A stretch of DNA of 64,000 nt, taken from positions 744,001-808,000 of the forward strand of contig CBDDJT010000004.1 in the NCBI GenBank assembly GCA_965229765.1, read 5' to 3'. This document shows, one piece after another, positions 50,336 through 58,942 of the stretch. The notes beneath the pieces are model-generated. The model searched no databases, was not told the origin of the DNA, and saw nothing but the letters and a program-made list of their open reading frames with translations. Numbering within the stretch: the stretch's first letter is position 1; each line of letters opens with the position of its first letter. The translations under genes and the position numbers were made by a program. This stretch comes from ASV31 sp965229765 (GTDB lineage Bacteria > Pseudomonadota > Alphaproteobacteria > Rhodobacterales > Rhodobacteraceae).

Positions 50336-51771
50336 TCGTCGGACGGTCCCAGATAAAGGCGCTTTCGCTTCGGTTTCTGCCCTTTGCAGACGCTGCGTCC
50401 GAAGGCCTGCCGCTGGGGCAACTCTTGCGGCTGTCGCTGTTCCAGATTTCCGTGGGGATGGCGACGGTGATGCTGCTTGGCACGCTGAACCGCGTGATGA
50501 TCGTGGAGTTGAGCCTGCCGGCGATGATCGTCGCGGCGATGATCGCGCTGCCGGTGCTGGTGGCGCCGTTCCGCGCGCTGCTGGGGTTCCGGTCGGACAC
50601 GCACAAGTCGGCCATCGGATGGAAAAGGGTGCCCTACCTGTGGTTCGGCACGCTGTGGCAGATGGGCGGGCTGGCGATCATGCCCGCCGCGCTGCTGGTG
50701 CTGGGCGGCGACGTGGTCCACGATATCCCCTTCGCCGGAGAAGTGCTGGCCGCCATCGCCTTCCTGTTCACCGGGATCGGTCTGCACATGACGCAGACCG
50801 CCGGGCTGGCGCTGGCCAGCGACCGCGCCGACGACGAGACGCGGCCGCGGGTCGTGGCGCTGCTTTATGTCATGTTCCTGTTGGGCATGGGTGTGTCGGC
50901 CGTGGTGATCGGCTGGCTGCTGCGCGATTTCAGCGGCATCCGCCTGATCCAGGTGGTGCAGGGCGCGGCGCTGATGACCGTCTTCCTGAACGTGATCGCC
51001 CTGTGGAAGCAGGAGCGCGCCCGCCCGATGTCGAAAGAGGAACGCGCCGCGCCGCGGCCCCGGTTCCGCGACGCCTGGGCCGACTATGCGGCGGGCGGCG
51101 ACGCCGGGCGACTGCTGGCCGTGGTGGTGCTGGGCACCATCGGCTTCAACATGCAGGACGTGCTGCTGGAACCCTACGGCGGCGAGATACTGGGCCTTTC
51201 GGTGTCCTCGACTACGCTTTTGACGGCGATGTGGGCCACCGGCGCCCTGATCGGCTTTGCGCTGGCGGCGCGCTGGCTGGGCGGGGGCATGAACCCCTAC
51301 CGCATGTGTGCCACGGGCATCCTGATCGGGATCGCAGCGTTTTCGGCCGTGGTCTTTTCCGCGCCGCTGGATTCGGCGGTGGTGTTCTTTGCGGGGGCCG
51401 GCGGCATCGGCCTTGGCGGCGGGCTGTTCGCCGTGGCGACGCTGACGGCTGCCATGACGATGCCCGCGCGCGGGATCGCGGGCCGGGGTCTTGCGCTGGG
51501 CGCGTGGGGCGCGGCGCAGGCCACCGCCGCGGGCCTGTCCATCGCACTGGGCGGGGGCATTCGCGATGGCGTCGGCGCACTTGCCATGTCGGGGCGCCTG
51601 GGCGAGGCGCTTGCCCTGCCCTCGACGGGCTACTCTGTTGTATATCACATTGAAATTGCGCTTCTTTTCGTGACTCTGGTGGTTCTTGGGCCGCTGGTGA
51701 AGATCGCATTTCGAACTCATCCCAACCAGGAGACGGGCGGCAGGATTGGTCTTGCCGACTTCCCCACCTGA
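50332..51771 (+). CDS. lhaA: Light-harvesting complex 1 assembly protein LhaA
   Basis: A 479-residue PucC-family (BCH) membrane protein with about twelve helices needed for LH1 assembly. Family motifs are LLRLSLFQISVGMATVMLLG, LNRVMIVELSLPAMIV and KSAIGWKRVPYLWFGTLWQM. GTG 50332 overlaps the bchM stop (GTGA); an ATG at 50314 is an alternative six codons upstream. It lies 17 bp before puhA. It is a second PucC-family member besides the bchG-bchP gene. Confidence 0.93.
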   Translation: MIVGRSQIKALSLRFLPFADAASEGLPLGQLLRLSLFQISVGMATVMLLGTLNRVMIVELSLPAMIVAAMIALPVLVAPFRALLGFRSDTHKSAIGWKRVPYLWFGTLWQMGGLAIMPAALLVLGGDVVHDIPFAGEVLAAIAFLFTGIGLHMTQTAGLALASDRADDETRPRVVALLYVMFLLGMGVSAVVIGWLLRDFSGIRLIQVVQGAALMTVFLNVIALWKQERARPMSKEERAAPRPRFRDAWADYAAGGDAGRLLAVVVLGTIGFNMQDVLLEPYGGEILGLSVSSTTLLTAMWATGALIGFALAARWLGGGMNPYRMCATGILIGIAAFSAVVFSAPLDSAVVFFAGAGGIGLGGGLFAVATLTAAMTMPARGIAGRGLALGAWGAAQATAAGLSIALGGGIRDGVGALAMSGRLGEALALPSTGYSVVYHIEIALLFVTLVVLGPLVKIAFRTHPNQETGGRIGLADFPT

Positions 51772-51788
51772 ACCTCGGAGGACCAAAC

Positions 51789-52550
51789 ATGGTTGGCGTA
51801 AACTTCTTCGGAAACTTCGATCTGGCGAGTCTCGCCATATGGTCGTTCTGGTTGTTCTTCGCGCTGCTGATCTACTACCTGCAGACCGAGAACATGCGCG
51901 AGGGCTTCCCCCTCGAGAACGAAGAGGGCGACATCGCCCCGAACCAGGGGCCGTTCCCTGTCCCCAAGGACAAGACGTTCCTTCTGCGCGACGGGCGCGG
52001 AGAACTGACGGTGCCGTCGGGCCAGCGGGGCGACCGCACCGATCTGGCGCTTGCGCGCACCTCTGCCTCCGAGGGCTTTCCCCACGCGCCCACCGGCGAC
52101 GCGATGGCCGATGGTGTCGGGCCTGCCGCATGGGCGCCGCGCCGCGACGTTCCGGAACTCGACGGCCACGGCCACCTGAAGCTGGTGCCGATGTCCAAGC
52201 GCCCCGAGGTGATCGTCTCGGCCGGCTATGATCCGCGCGGCCTGCCGGTTCTGGGTGGCGACGACATGATCGCCGGCACCGTCACCGACATGTGGATCGA
52301 CGTGCCGGAACAGATGGTCCGCTATATCGAGTTCGAGCTGAAGGACGGCGGCGGCAAGCGGCTGGTCCCGATCCAGATGGCCAAGATCAAGTCCAAGTTC
52401 GTGATCGTGCGCTCGATCTCGGGAGAGCGGTTCGCGGGTGTCCCGACGATCAAGTCGGACGACCAGATCACCCTGCTCGAGGAAGAGAAGGTCTGCGCCT
52501 ACTACTGCGGCGGCACGATGTACGACCCCTACGGGTCCAAGGGCTTCTGA
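51789..52550 (+). CDS. puhA: Photosynthetic reaction centre H subunit
   Basis: A 253-residue subunit with one N-terminal transmembrane helix (LASLAIWSFWLFFALLIYYL), then a cytoplasmic beta-rich domain that caps the quinone sites of L and M. Typical motifs are YYLQTENMREGFPLENEEG, GYDPRGLPVLGGDD and KIKSKFVIVRSI. The start follows CGGAGGACCAAAC. It is first of the puhABC group. Confidence 0.97.
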   Translation: MVGVNFFGNFDLASLAIWSFWLFFALLIYYLQTENMREGFPLENEEGDIAPNQGPFPVPKDKTFLLRDGRGELTVPSGQRGDRTDLALARTSASEGFPHAPTGDAMADGVGPAAWAPRRDVPELDGHGHLKLVPMSKRPEVIVSAGYDPRGLPVLGGDDMIAGTVTDMWIDVPEQMVRYIEFELKDGGGKRLVPIQMAKIKSKFVIVRSISGERFAGVPTIKSDDQITLLEEEKVCAYYCGGTMYDPYGSKGF

Positions 52551-52576
52551 GCCGGGAACAGGAAAGGGGCAGAGCC

Positions 52577-53209
52577 ATGCCGCATGACGATTTCGCCATA
52601 GAACCGGTCAAGGGATTGCCGGCCGAACCGCCCAAGGGCGAGGCGGTGCTTTGGCAGGGTCGCCCGGACACGCTGGCGCTGGCCCGCGAGTCGATGGGGC
52701 TGACCTGGGTTGCGGGGTATTTCGCGGTCCTGATTGTCTGGCGCGTCGCATCGGCAGCCTCCGAGCTGCCCCTTTCCACCGCGCTTCTGTCCGGGGTGCC
52801 CCTGTTGGTGCTGGGACTTGCGGCCTGCGGCCTGATCCTTGGCATCGCCTGGGTGCAGGCGCGCAGCACCGTCTACACGATCACCAGCGCGCGGGTGGCG
52901 ATGCGGATCGGCGCGGCGCTGACCGTGACATTCAACCTGCCCTTCACCAGCATTGCCAACGCCGGGCTGGACCTGCGCAAGGGCGGCACCGGGACCATCG
53001 CGCTGGAACTGAAGGGCAAGACGCGGATCTCCTACCTGATCTGCTGGCCGCATGTGCGGCCGTGGCATGTGCGCAAGACGCAGCCGGCGCTGCGCTGCAT
53101 TCCCGATGCCGAACGGGTGGCCGGGATCCTTGCCGACGCCGCGGAAACCCGGATCAGCCAGCCCGCGGTGGCCGCCATGCCGGCGGGCGCCGCCGTGGCC
53201 GCGGAATGA
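52577..53209 (+). CDS. puhB: Photosynthetic complex assembly protein PuhB
   Basis: A 210-residue membrane protein with about three hydrophobic segments and a PH-like domain (ARSTVYTITSARVAMRIGAA, IALELKGKTRISYLICWPHV). PuhB assists reaction-centre assembly in Rhodobacter. The start follows AGGAAAGGGGC. Spacing to puhC is 19 bp. Confidence 0.92.
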   Translation: MPHDDFAIEPVKGLPAEPPKGEAVLWQGRPDTLALARESMGLTWVAGYFAVLIVWRVASAASELPLSTALLSGVPLLVLGLAACGLILGIAWVQARSTVYTITSARVAMRIGAALTVTFNLPFTSIANAGLDLRKGGTGTIALELKGKTRISYLICWPHVRPWHVRKTQPALRCIPDAERVAGILADAAETRISQPAVAAMPAGAAVAAE

Positions 53210-53228
53210 CACGAAGGGACGACGACAA

Positions 53229-53708
53229 ATGACCGACCAGTCCTATCCCACCACCCGCCACCAGCCGCGCCTGCGCAACGCGCCGGACCGCGAGATGATC
53301 CCAAAGGTGCTGCTGCGCGCAATGCTGGCGCTGGCGCTGGTGTCGCTTGCGATCACGACGGCCGCCGTGGTGACGGGGCGTGAACCGGTGGGTCAGCCGA
53401 AGGCCGCCGAAGTGGTCGATACCCGCACCATCGCGCTTGTGGGCGGTGGATCCAAGGCGGTGACGGTGCTGGATGGCGAAGGCGCCGTTCTTGCGGACAT
53501 GGGGCACGGCGGTTTCATCACCGTCGTGCAGAACGGGCTGGCGCGCGAGCGCCTGAAGAACGGGCTGCCCGCCACTTTGCCCGTCGAGGTCGTCCGCTAC
53601 GCCAACGGACGGCTTGAACTACACGACCCCGCGACGGGCTGGTCCGTCGAACTGGGGAATTTTGGGGCCGAAAACACAGCCGCGTTCGAACGGCTGCTCG
53701 GCATCTGA
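53229..53708 (+). CDS. puhC: Photosynthetic complex assembly protein PuhC
   Basis: A 159-residue protein with one N-terminal transmembrane helix (LLRAMLALALVSLAITTAAV) and a periplasmic domain with GGGSKAVTVLDGEGAVLADM and GGFITVVQNGLARERLKNG. PuhC is needed for efficient core-complex assembly. ATG 53229 follows GAAGGGACGACGAC. It is flanked by puhB and a small unknown gene. Confidence 0.92.
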   Translation: MTDQSYPTTRHQPRLRNAPDREMIPKVLLRAMLALALVSLAITTAAVVTGREPVGQPKAAEVVDTRTIALVGGGSKAVTVLDGEGAVLADMGHGGFITVVQNGLARERLKNGLPATLPVEVVRYANGRLELHDPATGWSVELGNFGAENTAAFERLLGI

Positions 53709-53733
53709 GCCATCGGAAAAGGGAACCGAAAAA

Positions 53734-54030
53734 ATGGGACTTTTCACACGGGAAATCGAAAAGGCGCCTTGCACGGTCGAGGTCAGCCACTGCTTTGAAA
53801 GCCTGCACGCGCACGTGCGGTTCAACAACGGCGCCGTCGTCTATCCCGGCGACGAGGTGCTGGTAGACGGCCCCGAGATCATGGCGCCCTTCGGCGAGAT
53901 CGTATCAGAGGACCGCACCGCCACCATCGTGCGCGCGTCCAAGCTGGAACAGCTCTGGACCCGTCTGACGGGCGACTTCGAAGTCATGGAGCTTTGCGAA
54001 TTCTCGTTCTCGGAAGAGGTGACGCTGTGA
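53734..54030 (+). CDS. Small conserved-context protein of unknown function in the puh operon
   Basis: A 98-residue soluble, acidic protein without signal peptide or membrane helix. It opens MGLFTREIEKAPCTVEVSHC and contains VRFNNGAVVYPGDEVLVDGP and an acidic C-terminus (ELCEFSFSEEVTL). Three cysteines are present (in APCTV, SHCFE and ELCEF). A GGGAACCGAAAAA leader precedes the ATG. The stop overlaps the acsF GTG, implying translational coupling to the cyclase. I do not recognise the family. A role beside AcsF or in complex assembly is inference from position only. Confidence 0.8.
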   Translation: MGLFTREIEKAPCTVEVSHCFESLHAHVRFNNGAVVYPGDEVLVDGPEIMAPFGEIVSEDRTATIVRASKLEQLWTRLTGDFEVMELCEFSFSEEVTL

Positions 54031-55160
54031 ACGTTCAGAACATCACCCCCGCCCATACCGCCGACGCCACCACCGTCGAGGAGGGCCTTGCGATCCAGGA
54101 GCGCCAGGCCGCTTTCGACAGCGAGGCGGCAACCGCCGTCGCGATGCAGAACACGCTTCTGACGCCGCGCTTTTACACCACCGATTTCGAAGAGCTGGAC
54201 GCCATCGACGTCAGTCCCGTGCGCGAAGACTGGGACGCGCTGATCGCGCAGATGGCGGCCGACCCCAACAAGGGCCATTTCCGCAAGAACGAGGACTGGG
54301 ACCACATCGACTGGGACGGAATGGAACCCGGGCTGCGCAAGGAGTTCATCGACTTCCTGATCTCGTCCTGCACCGCAGAGTTCTCGGGCTGTGTCCTGTA
54401 CAAGGAAATGAAGCGGCGCGGCACCAACAAGGACGTCACCCAGCTGTTCCAGCTTATGGCGCGGGACGAGGCGCGGCACGCGGGCTTCATCAACGACGCC
54501 CTGCGCGAGGCGGGCGTTGCGGTGAACCTTGGCTTCCTGACGCAGAAGAAGAAGTACACCTACTTCCGGCCGAAGTTCATCTATTATGCCACCTACCTGT
54601 CGGAAAAGATCGGCTATGCCCGCTACATCACGATCTTCCGGCATCTAGAGGCGCACCCCGAGCACCGGTTCCACCCCATCTTCAAGTGGTTCCGAGAGTG
54701 GTGCAACGACGAGTTCAGCCATGGCGAGGCCTTCGCCCTCTTGATGAAGACCGACCCCAAGCTGACCAGCGGCGTCAACGTCTGGTGGATCAAGTTCTTC
54801 CTGACGGCCGTCTATGCCACGATGTACGTGCGCGACCACCAGCGCCCGGCGTTCCACAAGGCACTGGGCGTCGATCCGGACTGGTACGCGCACGAGGTCT
54901 ACACAAAGACGTCCAAGCTGTCGGAACAGATCTTTCCGATCACGCTGGATATCGAGCATCCGCGCTGGCAGCCGAACCTCGAACGTCTGCACCGGGCCAA
55001 CGTGCAGATCGCCAAGGGCAAGGAACAGGGCGGTCTCGGCGGCAAGCTGAAAGAGCTGGCGGGCAGCGCAAAGGCCGCGCTGGCCTTCGTATCGCTCTTC
55101 ACGATTCCGGCCAACAAGCATCGCGTGCCCGAAAGCACCCGGCTGGAGCCGGCCTATTGA
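54027..55160 (+). CDS. acsF: Aerobic Mg-protoporphyrin IX monomethyl ester (oxidative) cyclase AcsF
   Basis: A 377-residue diiron monooxygenase-type cyclase that forms ring E with O2. Iron-ligand motifs are EFSGCVLYKEMKRR (about 116-129), DEARHAGF (about 150-157) and DEFSHGEAFALL (about 231-242). GTG 54027 overlaps the stop of the preceding small gene. It is the only ring-E cyclase in the window, as the anaerobic BchE is not present here. Confidence 0.96.
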   Translation: MNVQNITPAHTADATTVEEGLAIQERQAAFDSEAATAVAMQNTLLTPRFYTTDFEELDAIDVSPVREDWDALIAQMAADPNKGHFRKNEDWDHIDWDGMEPGLRKEFIDFLISSCTAEFSGCVLYKEMKRRGTNKDVTQLFQLMARDEARHAGFINDALREAGVAVNLGFLTQKKKYTYFRPKFIYYATYLSEKIGYARYITIFRHLEAHPEHRFHPIFKWFREWCNDEFSHGEAFALLMKTDPKLTSGVNVWWIKFFLTAVYATMYVRDHQRPAFHKALGVDPDWYAHEVYTKTSKLSEQIFPITLDIEHPRWQPNLERLHRANVQIAKGKEQGGLGGKLKELAGSAKAALAFVSLFTIPANKHRVPESTRLEPAY

Positions 55161-55221
55161 GCCGGCTTCGCGCCCGACGCGGTCCCATTGGCCGCCGCCA
55201 GACTCGAAAGGACGCCCGTTC

Positions 55222-56034
55222 GTGATCGACAGCCCCTGGATCGCCGCGCTGTTCGCGCTTTTTGCCTGGTGGTTTTCCACCGGGGCGATCCTGTGGGTGG
55301 TCAAGAACGCCGACCGGGGCGGACCCGACGCGCATCTGTTGTCGGGCATCTTCGGCCTGCCGTTTCTGGCGGCAGGCGTCTGGGGCATCTGGCTGACGCT
55401 GGACGCACCGTCGACGGCGGCGGTCTATGGCGCCTTCGTCTCGGCGCTGGCGATCTGGGGCTGGATCGAGCTTGCCTTTCTGGCCGGGTTGGTGACGGGT
55501 CCGAACCGGTCCCATTGCCCGCCGGGCACCCACGGGGTCGAGAGGTTCCTGCGCGCCTGGGGCACGATCGCCAGCCACGAGGCGTTGCTGGTCGTGGCGC
55601 TGTCGGCGCTGGCGGCCGTCAGCCTTGGCGCGGCGAACCCCTTTGGCTTCTATACCTTCGCGCTGCTTTATTTCGCGCGCATCTTCGCCAAGCTGAACCT
55701 GTTCTTCGGCGTGCCGAAGATCAATCTGGAATTCCTGCCGACGACGCTGGCGCATCTGCCCAGCCATTTCCGCCAGACCCGTCAAAGCCTGTTCTTTCCG
55801 GTCTCGGTGGTGCTTCTGGCCCTGACACTGGGCTGCTGGATGGCGCGGCTGATGGAAAACGACGGCGCGCGCGGCGTGGGCTTCGCGCTTCTGGCCGCCA
55901 TGACCGCGCTGGCCCTTCTTGAACACGTCCTGATGGTCATGAGATTGCCGGACGAAAGACTATGGCGCTGGATGCTGCCCGCGCCCAAACCCAACGAAAA
56001 GACACTGACGCAAGGGAAGACCCATGGACTTTGA
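55222..56034 (+). CDS. puhE: Putative photosynthetic complex assembly protein PuhE
   Basis: A 270-residue membrane protein (DUF3623 family) with about seven helices. Sequence features are FAWWFSTGAILWVVKNAD near the N-terminus, RAWGTIASHEALLVV and LNLFFGVPKINLEFLPTTLA. In Rhodobacter, loss of PuhE raises bacteriochlorophyll production, suggesting a modulatory role. GTG 55222 behind GAAAGGACG. It overlaps hemA by 11 bases. Confidence 0.9.
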   Translation: MIDSPWIAALFALFAWWFSTGAILWVVKNADRGGPDAHLLSGIFGLPFLAAGVWGIWLTLDAPSTAAVYGAFVSALAIWGWIELAFLAGLVTGPNRSHCPPGTHGVERFLRAWGTIASHEALLVVALSALAAVSLGAANPFGFYTFALLYFARIFAKLNLFFGVPKINLEFLPTTLAHLPSHFRQTRQSLFFPVSVVLLALTLGCWMARLMENDGARGVGFALLAAMTALALLEHVLMVMRLPDERLWRWMLPAPKPNEKTLTQGKTHGL

Positions 56035-57238
56035 TGCGCTTTTTACCGCCCAGCTGGATGCGTTGAAGCAGGAAGGCAATTATCGGATCTTCGCCGATCT
56101 GGAACGCCGCTGCGGGGATTTCCCGCGTGCAAGGAACCATGGGGACGAAGGCGTGCGCGACGTCACGGTCTGGTGTTCGAACGACTACCTCGGCATGGGT
56201 CAGCACGCCGAGGTGATGCAGGCGATGAAGGATGCGATCGACACCTGCGGCACCGGCGCCGGCGGCACGCGCAACATCTCCGGCACCAACCACTATCACC
56301 TGCTGCTGGAAGAAGAGCTTGCCGACCTGCACGGCAAGGAGGCCGCGCTTCTGTTCACCTCGGGCTACGTGTCGAACTGGGCGGCGCTTTCGACGCTGGG
56401 TTCGCGGCTGCCCGGCGCGGTGATCCTGTCGGACGCGGGCAACCACGCCAGCATGATCGAGGGCATCCGCCACAGCCGGGCCGACAAGGTGATCTGGCGG
56501 CACAACGACGTCGAGGACCTTGACCGCAAGCTGGCGGCGGTAGGCCCCGACCGGCCCAAGATCGTGGCCTTTGAATCGGTCTATTCCATGGATGGCGACA
56601 TCTGCCCGATGGCCGAGATCATCGAGGTCGCCGAAAAGCACGGTGCGATGACCTATCTGGACGAAGTGCACGCCGTGGGCCTTTACGGCCCGCGCGGCGG
56701 CGGCATTTCCGAACGCGAGGGGCTGGCCGACCGGATCACCCTGATCGAGGGGACGCTGGGCAAGGCCTATGGCGTCGTCGGCGGGTATATCACCGGCTCT
56801 GCCGCGATGTGCGATTTCGTGCGCAGCTTTGCCAGCGGGTTCATCTTTACCACGGCATTGCCGCCGGCGGTCGCCGCGGCGGCGCGCGCGTCGATCCGGC
56901 ATCTCAAGACCAGCGACATGGAGCGGATGAAGCAGCGCCGTCAGGTGGCACGGCTGCGGGCGGAACTGGACCGCATCGGCATTCCGCACATGTCCAATGA
57001 CAGCCATATCATCCCGGTGATGATCAAGGATCCGGTCAAGTGCCGCATGATCTCGGACATCCTGATGGACGACTGGGGCATCTACGTGCAGCCCATCAAC
57101 TATCCCACGGTGCCCAAGGGGACCGAGCGGTTGCGCATCACGCCTTCGCCCCTGCACAGCGACGAGGACATCGCGCGGCTTGTAGAGGCACTCTCAGAGT
57201 TGTGGTCGCATTGCGCGCTTGCGCGGGCCGTCGCCTGA
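56024..57238 (+). CDS. hemA: 5-aminolevulinate synthase HemA
   Basis: A 404-residue PLP-dependent enzyme condensing glycine and succinyl-CoA, the entry step to tetrapyrroles. Motifs: WCSNDYLGMGQH, GTGAGGTRNISGTNHYH, YLDEVHAVGLYGPRGGG and the PLP lysine in EGTLGKAYGVVGGYITG (about residue 248). It overlaps puhE by 11 bases, so it is co-expressed with the photosynthesis genes. Confidence 0.97.
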   Translation: MDFDALFTAQLDALKQEGNYRIFADLERRCGDFPRARNHGDEGVRDVTVWCSNDYLGMGQHAEVMQAMKDAIDTCGTGAGGTRNISGTNHYHLLLEEELADLHGKEAALLFTSGYVSNWAALSTLGSRLPGAVILSDAGNHASMIEGIRHSRADKVIWRHNDVEDLDRKLAAVGPDRPKIVAFESVYSMDGDICPMAEIIEVAEKHGAMTYLDEVHAVGLYGPRGGGISEREGLADRITLIEGTLGKAYGVVGGYITGSAAMCDFVRSFASGFIFTTALPPAVAAAARASIRHLKTSDMERMKQRRQVARLRAELDRIGIPHMSNDSHIIPVMIKDPVKCRMISDILMDDWGIYVQPINYPTVPKGTERLRITPSPLHSDEDIARLVEALSELWSHCALARAVA

Positions 57239-57284
57239 ACCGTGCCGAATGTGACGTCAAAGAGGTGTGAACTGCGGCTGTTTT

Positions 57285-57311
57285 CAAGGCAAATCGCGTA
57301 TATTCGCCTTG
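57285..57311. promoter_or_regulatory. Imperfect 27-bp palindrome upstream of cycA
   Basis: CAAGGC-a-AAT and ATT-c-GCCTTG arms flank a 7-base centre in the 177-bp hemA-cycA gap. There is no following T-run, so it looks more like a protein-binding site than a terminator. No known regulator consensus was matched. Confidence 0.35.
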
Positions 57312-57415
57312 CCCGCGGGATACTATGGTCTACCTTCCCGGCGTCTGCTACGGCGTGAACCAGCCCCGCCCCATGTGACGGGACGCAGAATTCGAACAAA
57401 GACAGAGAGGACACC

Positions 57416-57868
57416 ATGATCCGCACCACCGCCACCCTGGCCGCCGCCCTGATGCTGGCCGCCCCCGCCTTTGCCGATGGCCATGCCTCGGGCGACGCTG
57501 CCGCCGGTGAAGACACCTTCCGCCAGTGCGTGACCTGCCATGTGATCGAAAGCCCCGAAGGCGAAACGATCGCCGGCCGTGGTCAGGCCAACCGCCAGGC
57601 ACCGAACCTTTACGGCGTCATGGGCCGCAAGGCGGGTTCTGTCGCCGAATACACCCGCTACAAGGATTCCATCGTCGAGGCCGGCGATGCAGGCCTGATG
57701 TGGGACGAAGCGACCTTTGTCGAATACGTTCAGGACCCCACCAGCTTCCTCAAGGGCTATCTGGACAACAGCCGGGCACGGTCTGGCATGTCGTTCCGCG
57801 TGCGCAGCGAGGAAGACGCCAAGAACCTCTGGGCCTACCTTGTCCAGTTCGGCGGCGAAAGCATGTAA
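57416..57868 (+). CDS. cycA: Cytochrome c2 CycA
   Basis: A 150-residue periplasmic class I cytochrome c. The Sec signal peptide ends APAFA (about residue 20). The haem site is CVTCH (about 39-43) and the axial methionine is likely in SGMSFRV near residue 125. An RCxxC-like Q-CVTCHVIE motif and GRKAGSVAEYTRYKDSIVEA are typical of Rhodobacter cytochrome c2, which re-reduces the reaction centre. It has its own 177-bp upstream region and a strong terminator. Confidence 0.95.
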   Translation: MIRTTATLAAALMLAAPAFADGHASGDAAAGEDTFRQCVTCHVIESPEGETIAGRGQANRQAPNLYGVMGRKAGSVAEYTRYKDSIVEAGDAGLMWDEATFVEYVQDPTSFLKGYLDNSRARSGMSFRVRSEEDAKNLWAYLVQFGGESM

Positions 57869-57890
57869 GCTTTCCCGCATCGGGATCTGG

Positions 57891-57927
57891 AAAGGCCGCC
57901 GGTGGACCGGCGGCCTTTTCCTTTTTC
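57891..57927 (+). terminator. Rho-independent terminator after cycA
   Basis: AAGGCCGCCGG and CCGGCGGCCTT form an 11-bp stem around a TGGA loop, followed by TTCCTTTTT. It marks the right end of the photosynthesis cluster. The 140 bp from here to soeC show nothing further. Confidence 0.92.
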
Positions 57928-58069
57928 GGCTACCGGCAACAGCCCCTCTGGTCTGGTCCGGGGAACCGCACTTGCGCGTTGCGGGCGCCGCCGCTCAGTT
58001 CGTGAAAGCCGCGCAGCCCATGACGGGCGCACGTGATCCGACCGCTGCCGAATGGACAGGGATCAGGCG

Positions 58070-58942
58070 TCAGGTCTCCACGGCCTGGTGCTTGCCGTAG
58101 TACAGACCCACGACGTGTTCGGCCTCTGCAAAGAACAGCCAGCGCAGAACCAGAACGCCCGCCAGATGCACCACCGCCGCCAGCAGCGGCAGGCCCAGCA
58201 GGATCACCACCGCGGGCAGCGCCAACGCCAGACCGGCACCGATCTGGCGCAGCTTGACCGCGTGCTTTCGCCCCACCACGTGGATCATCTCGTGCGTCAG
58301 GTAATTGCCGCCGGTGTGCGGCGGCTCGAACGCGCGTACCGTGCCTATGCCGCCGAGCCCCGTTGCGGTGCCAAGGTCGGTGCCGGTCCCGGCCAGCCGA
58401 CCGTCGCCGCCGCGCCATGCCAGAACCTGCAAGATCCCGGCCACCGCCAGCCCGACCAGCCCCATCGCGCTTTGCCCGGCGATCATCGCGCCGCCCGCGA
58501 GGGCCAGAGACAGAAACAGCGCCGGCGTTGTCCAGTGGTGCCAGCGCGGCACCGCCTTGATCTGGGCATAGATCATCGAGGTCGCGCCCACCGTCGCCAG
58601 CGCCGCCAGCGCCCCCAGCCAGCCCAGCGGCGCCACCGGCGCCCCCGCCATCGCCGTCAGCGCATGAAGACCGTTCAGCGTCAGCGCCAGCACCGCCAGC
58701 CATGCCTCGCGGCTCAGCCAGCTGCTGCGCCACTGGGTAAAGGCGCGCAACGCGCGTTCCGGGCGGCCAAGATGGAACACCGACGAGATCAGCCCGGTTC
58801 CGGCCAGCGCAAAGGCGATCAGGTAGCCGCCAAAGGCCTGCCAGCCGGTCACGCGCGGCAGGCCGAGGCCCAGCCAGATCATCAGGCCGAACCCAAGGCC
58901 CGACAGGGTGGTGAAGACGATAAGCGAGCGTGCCGGATGCAT
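58070..58942 (-). CDS. soeC: DmsC/SoeC-type membrane anchor of a molybdenum oxidoreductase
   Basis: A 290-residue integral membrane subunit with about eight helices, DmsC-like (SSVFHLGRPERALRAFTQWR is the conserved loop, about 53-72; the C-terminal region ends LRWLFFAEAEHVVGLYYG). It would anchor the FeS and Mo subunits to the inner membrane and exchange electrons with quinone. It overlaps the FeS subunit gene by one base. Confidence 0.8.
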   Translation of the reverse strand: MHPARSLIVFTTLSGLGFGLMIWLGLGLPRVTGWQAFGGYLIAFALAGTGLISSVFHLGRPERALRAFTQWRSSWLSREAWLAVLALTLNGLHALTAMAGAPVAPLGWLGALAALATVGATSMIYAQIKAVPRWHHWTTPALFLSLALAGGAMIAGQSAMGLVGLAVAGILQVLAWRGGDGRLAGTGTDLGTATGLGGIGTVRAFEPPHTGGNYLTHEMIHVVGRKHAVKLRQIGAGLALALPAVVILLGLPLLAAVVHLAGVLVLRWLFFAEAEHVVGLYYGKHQAVET

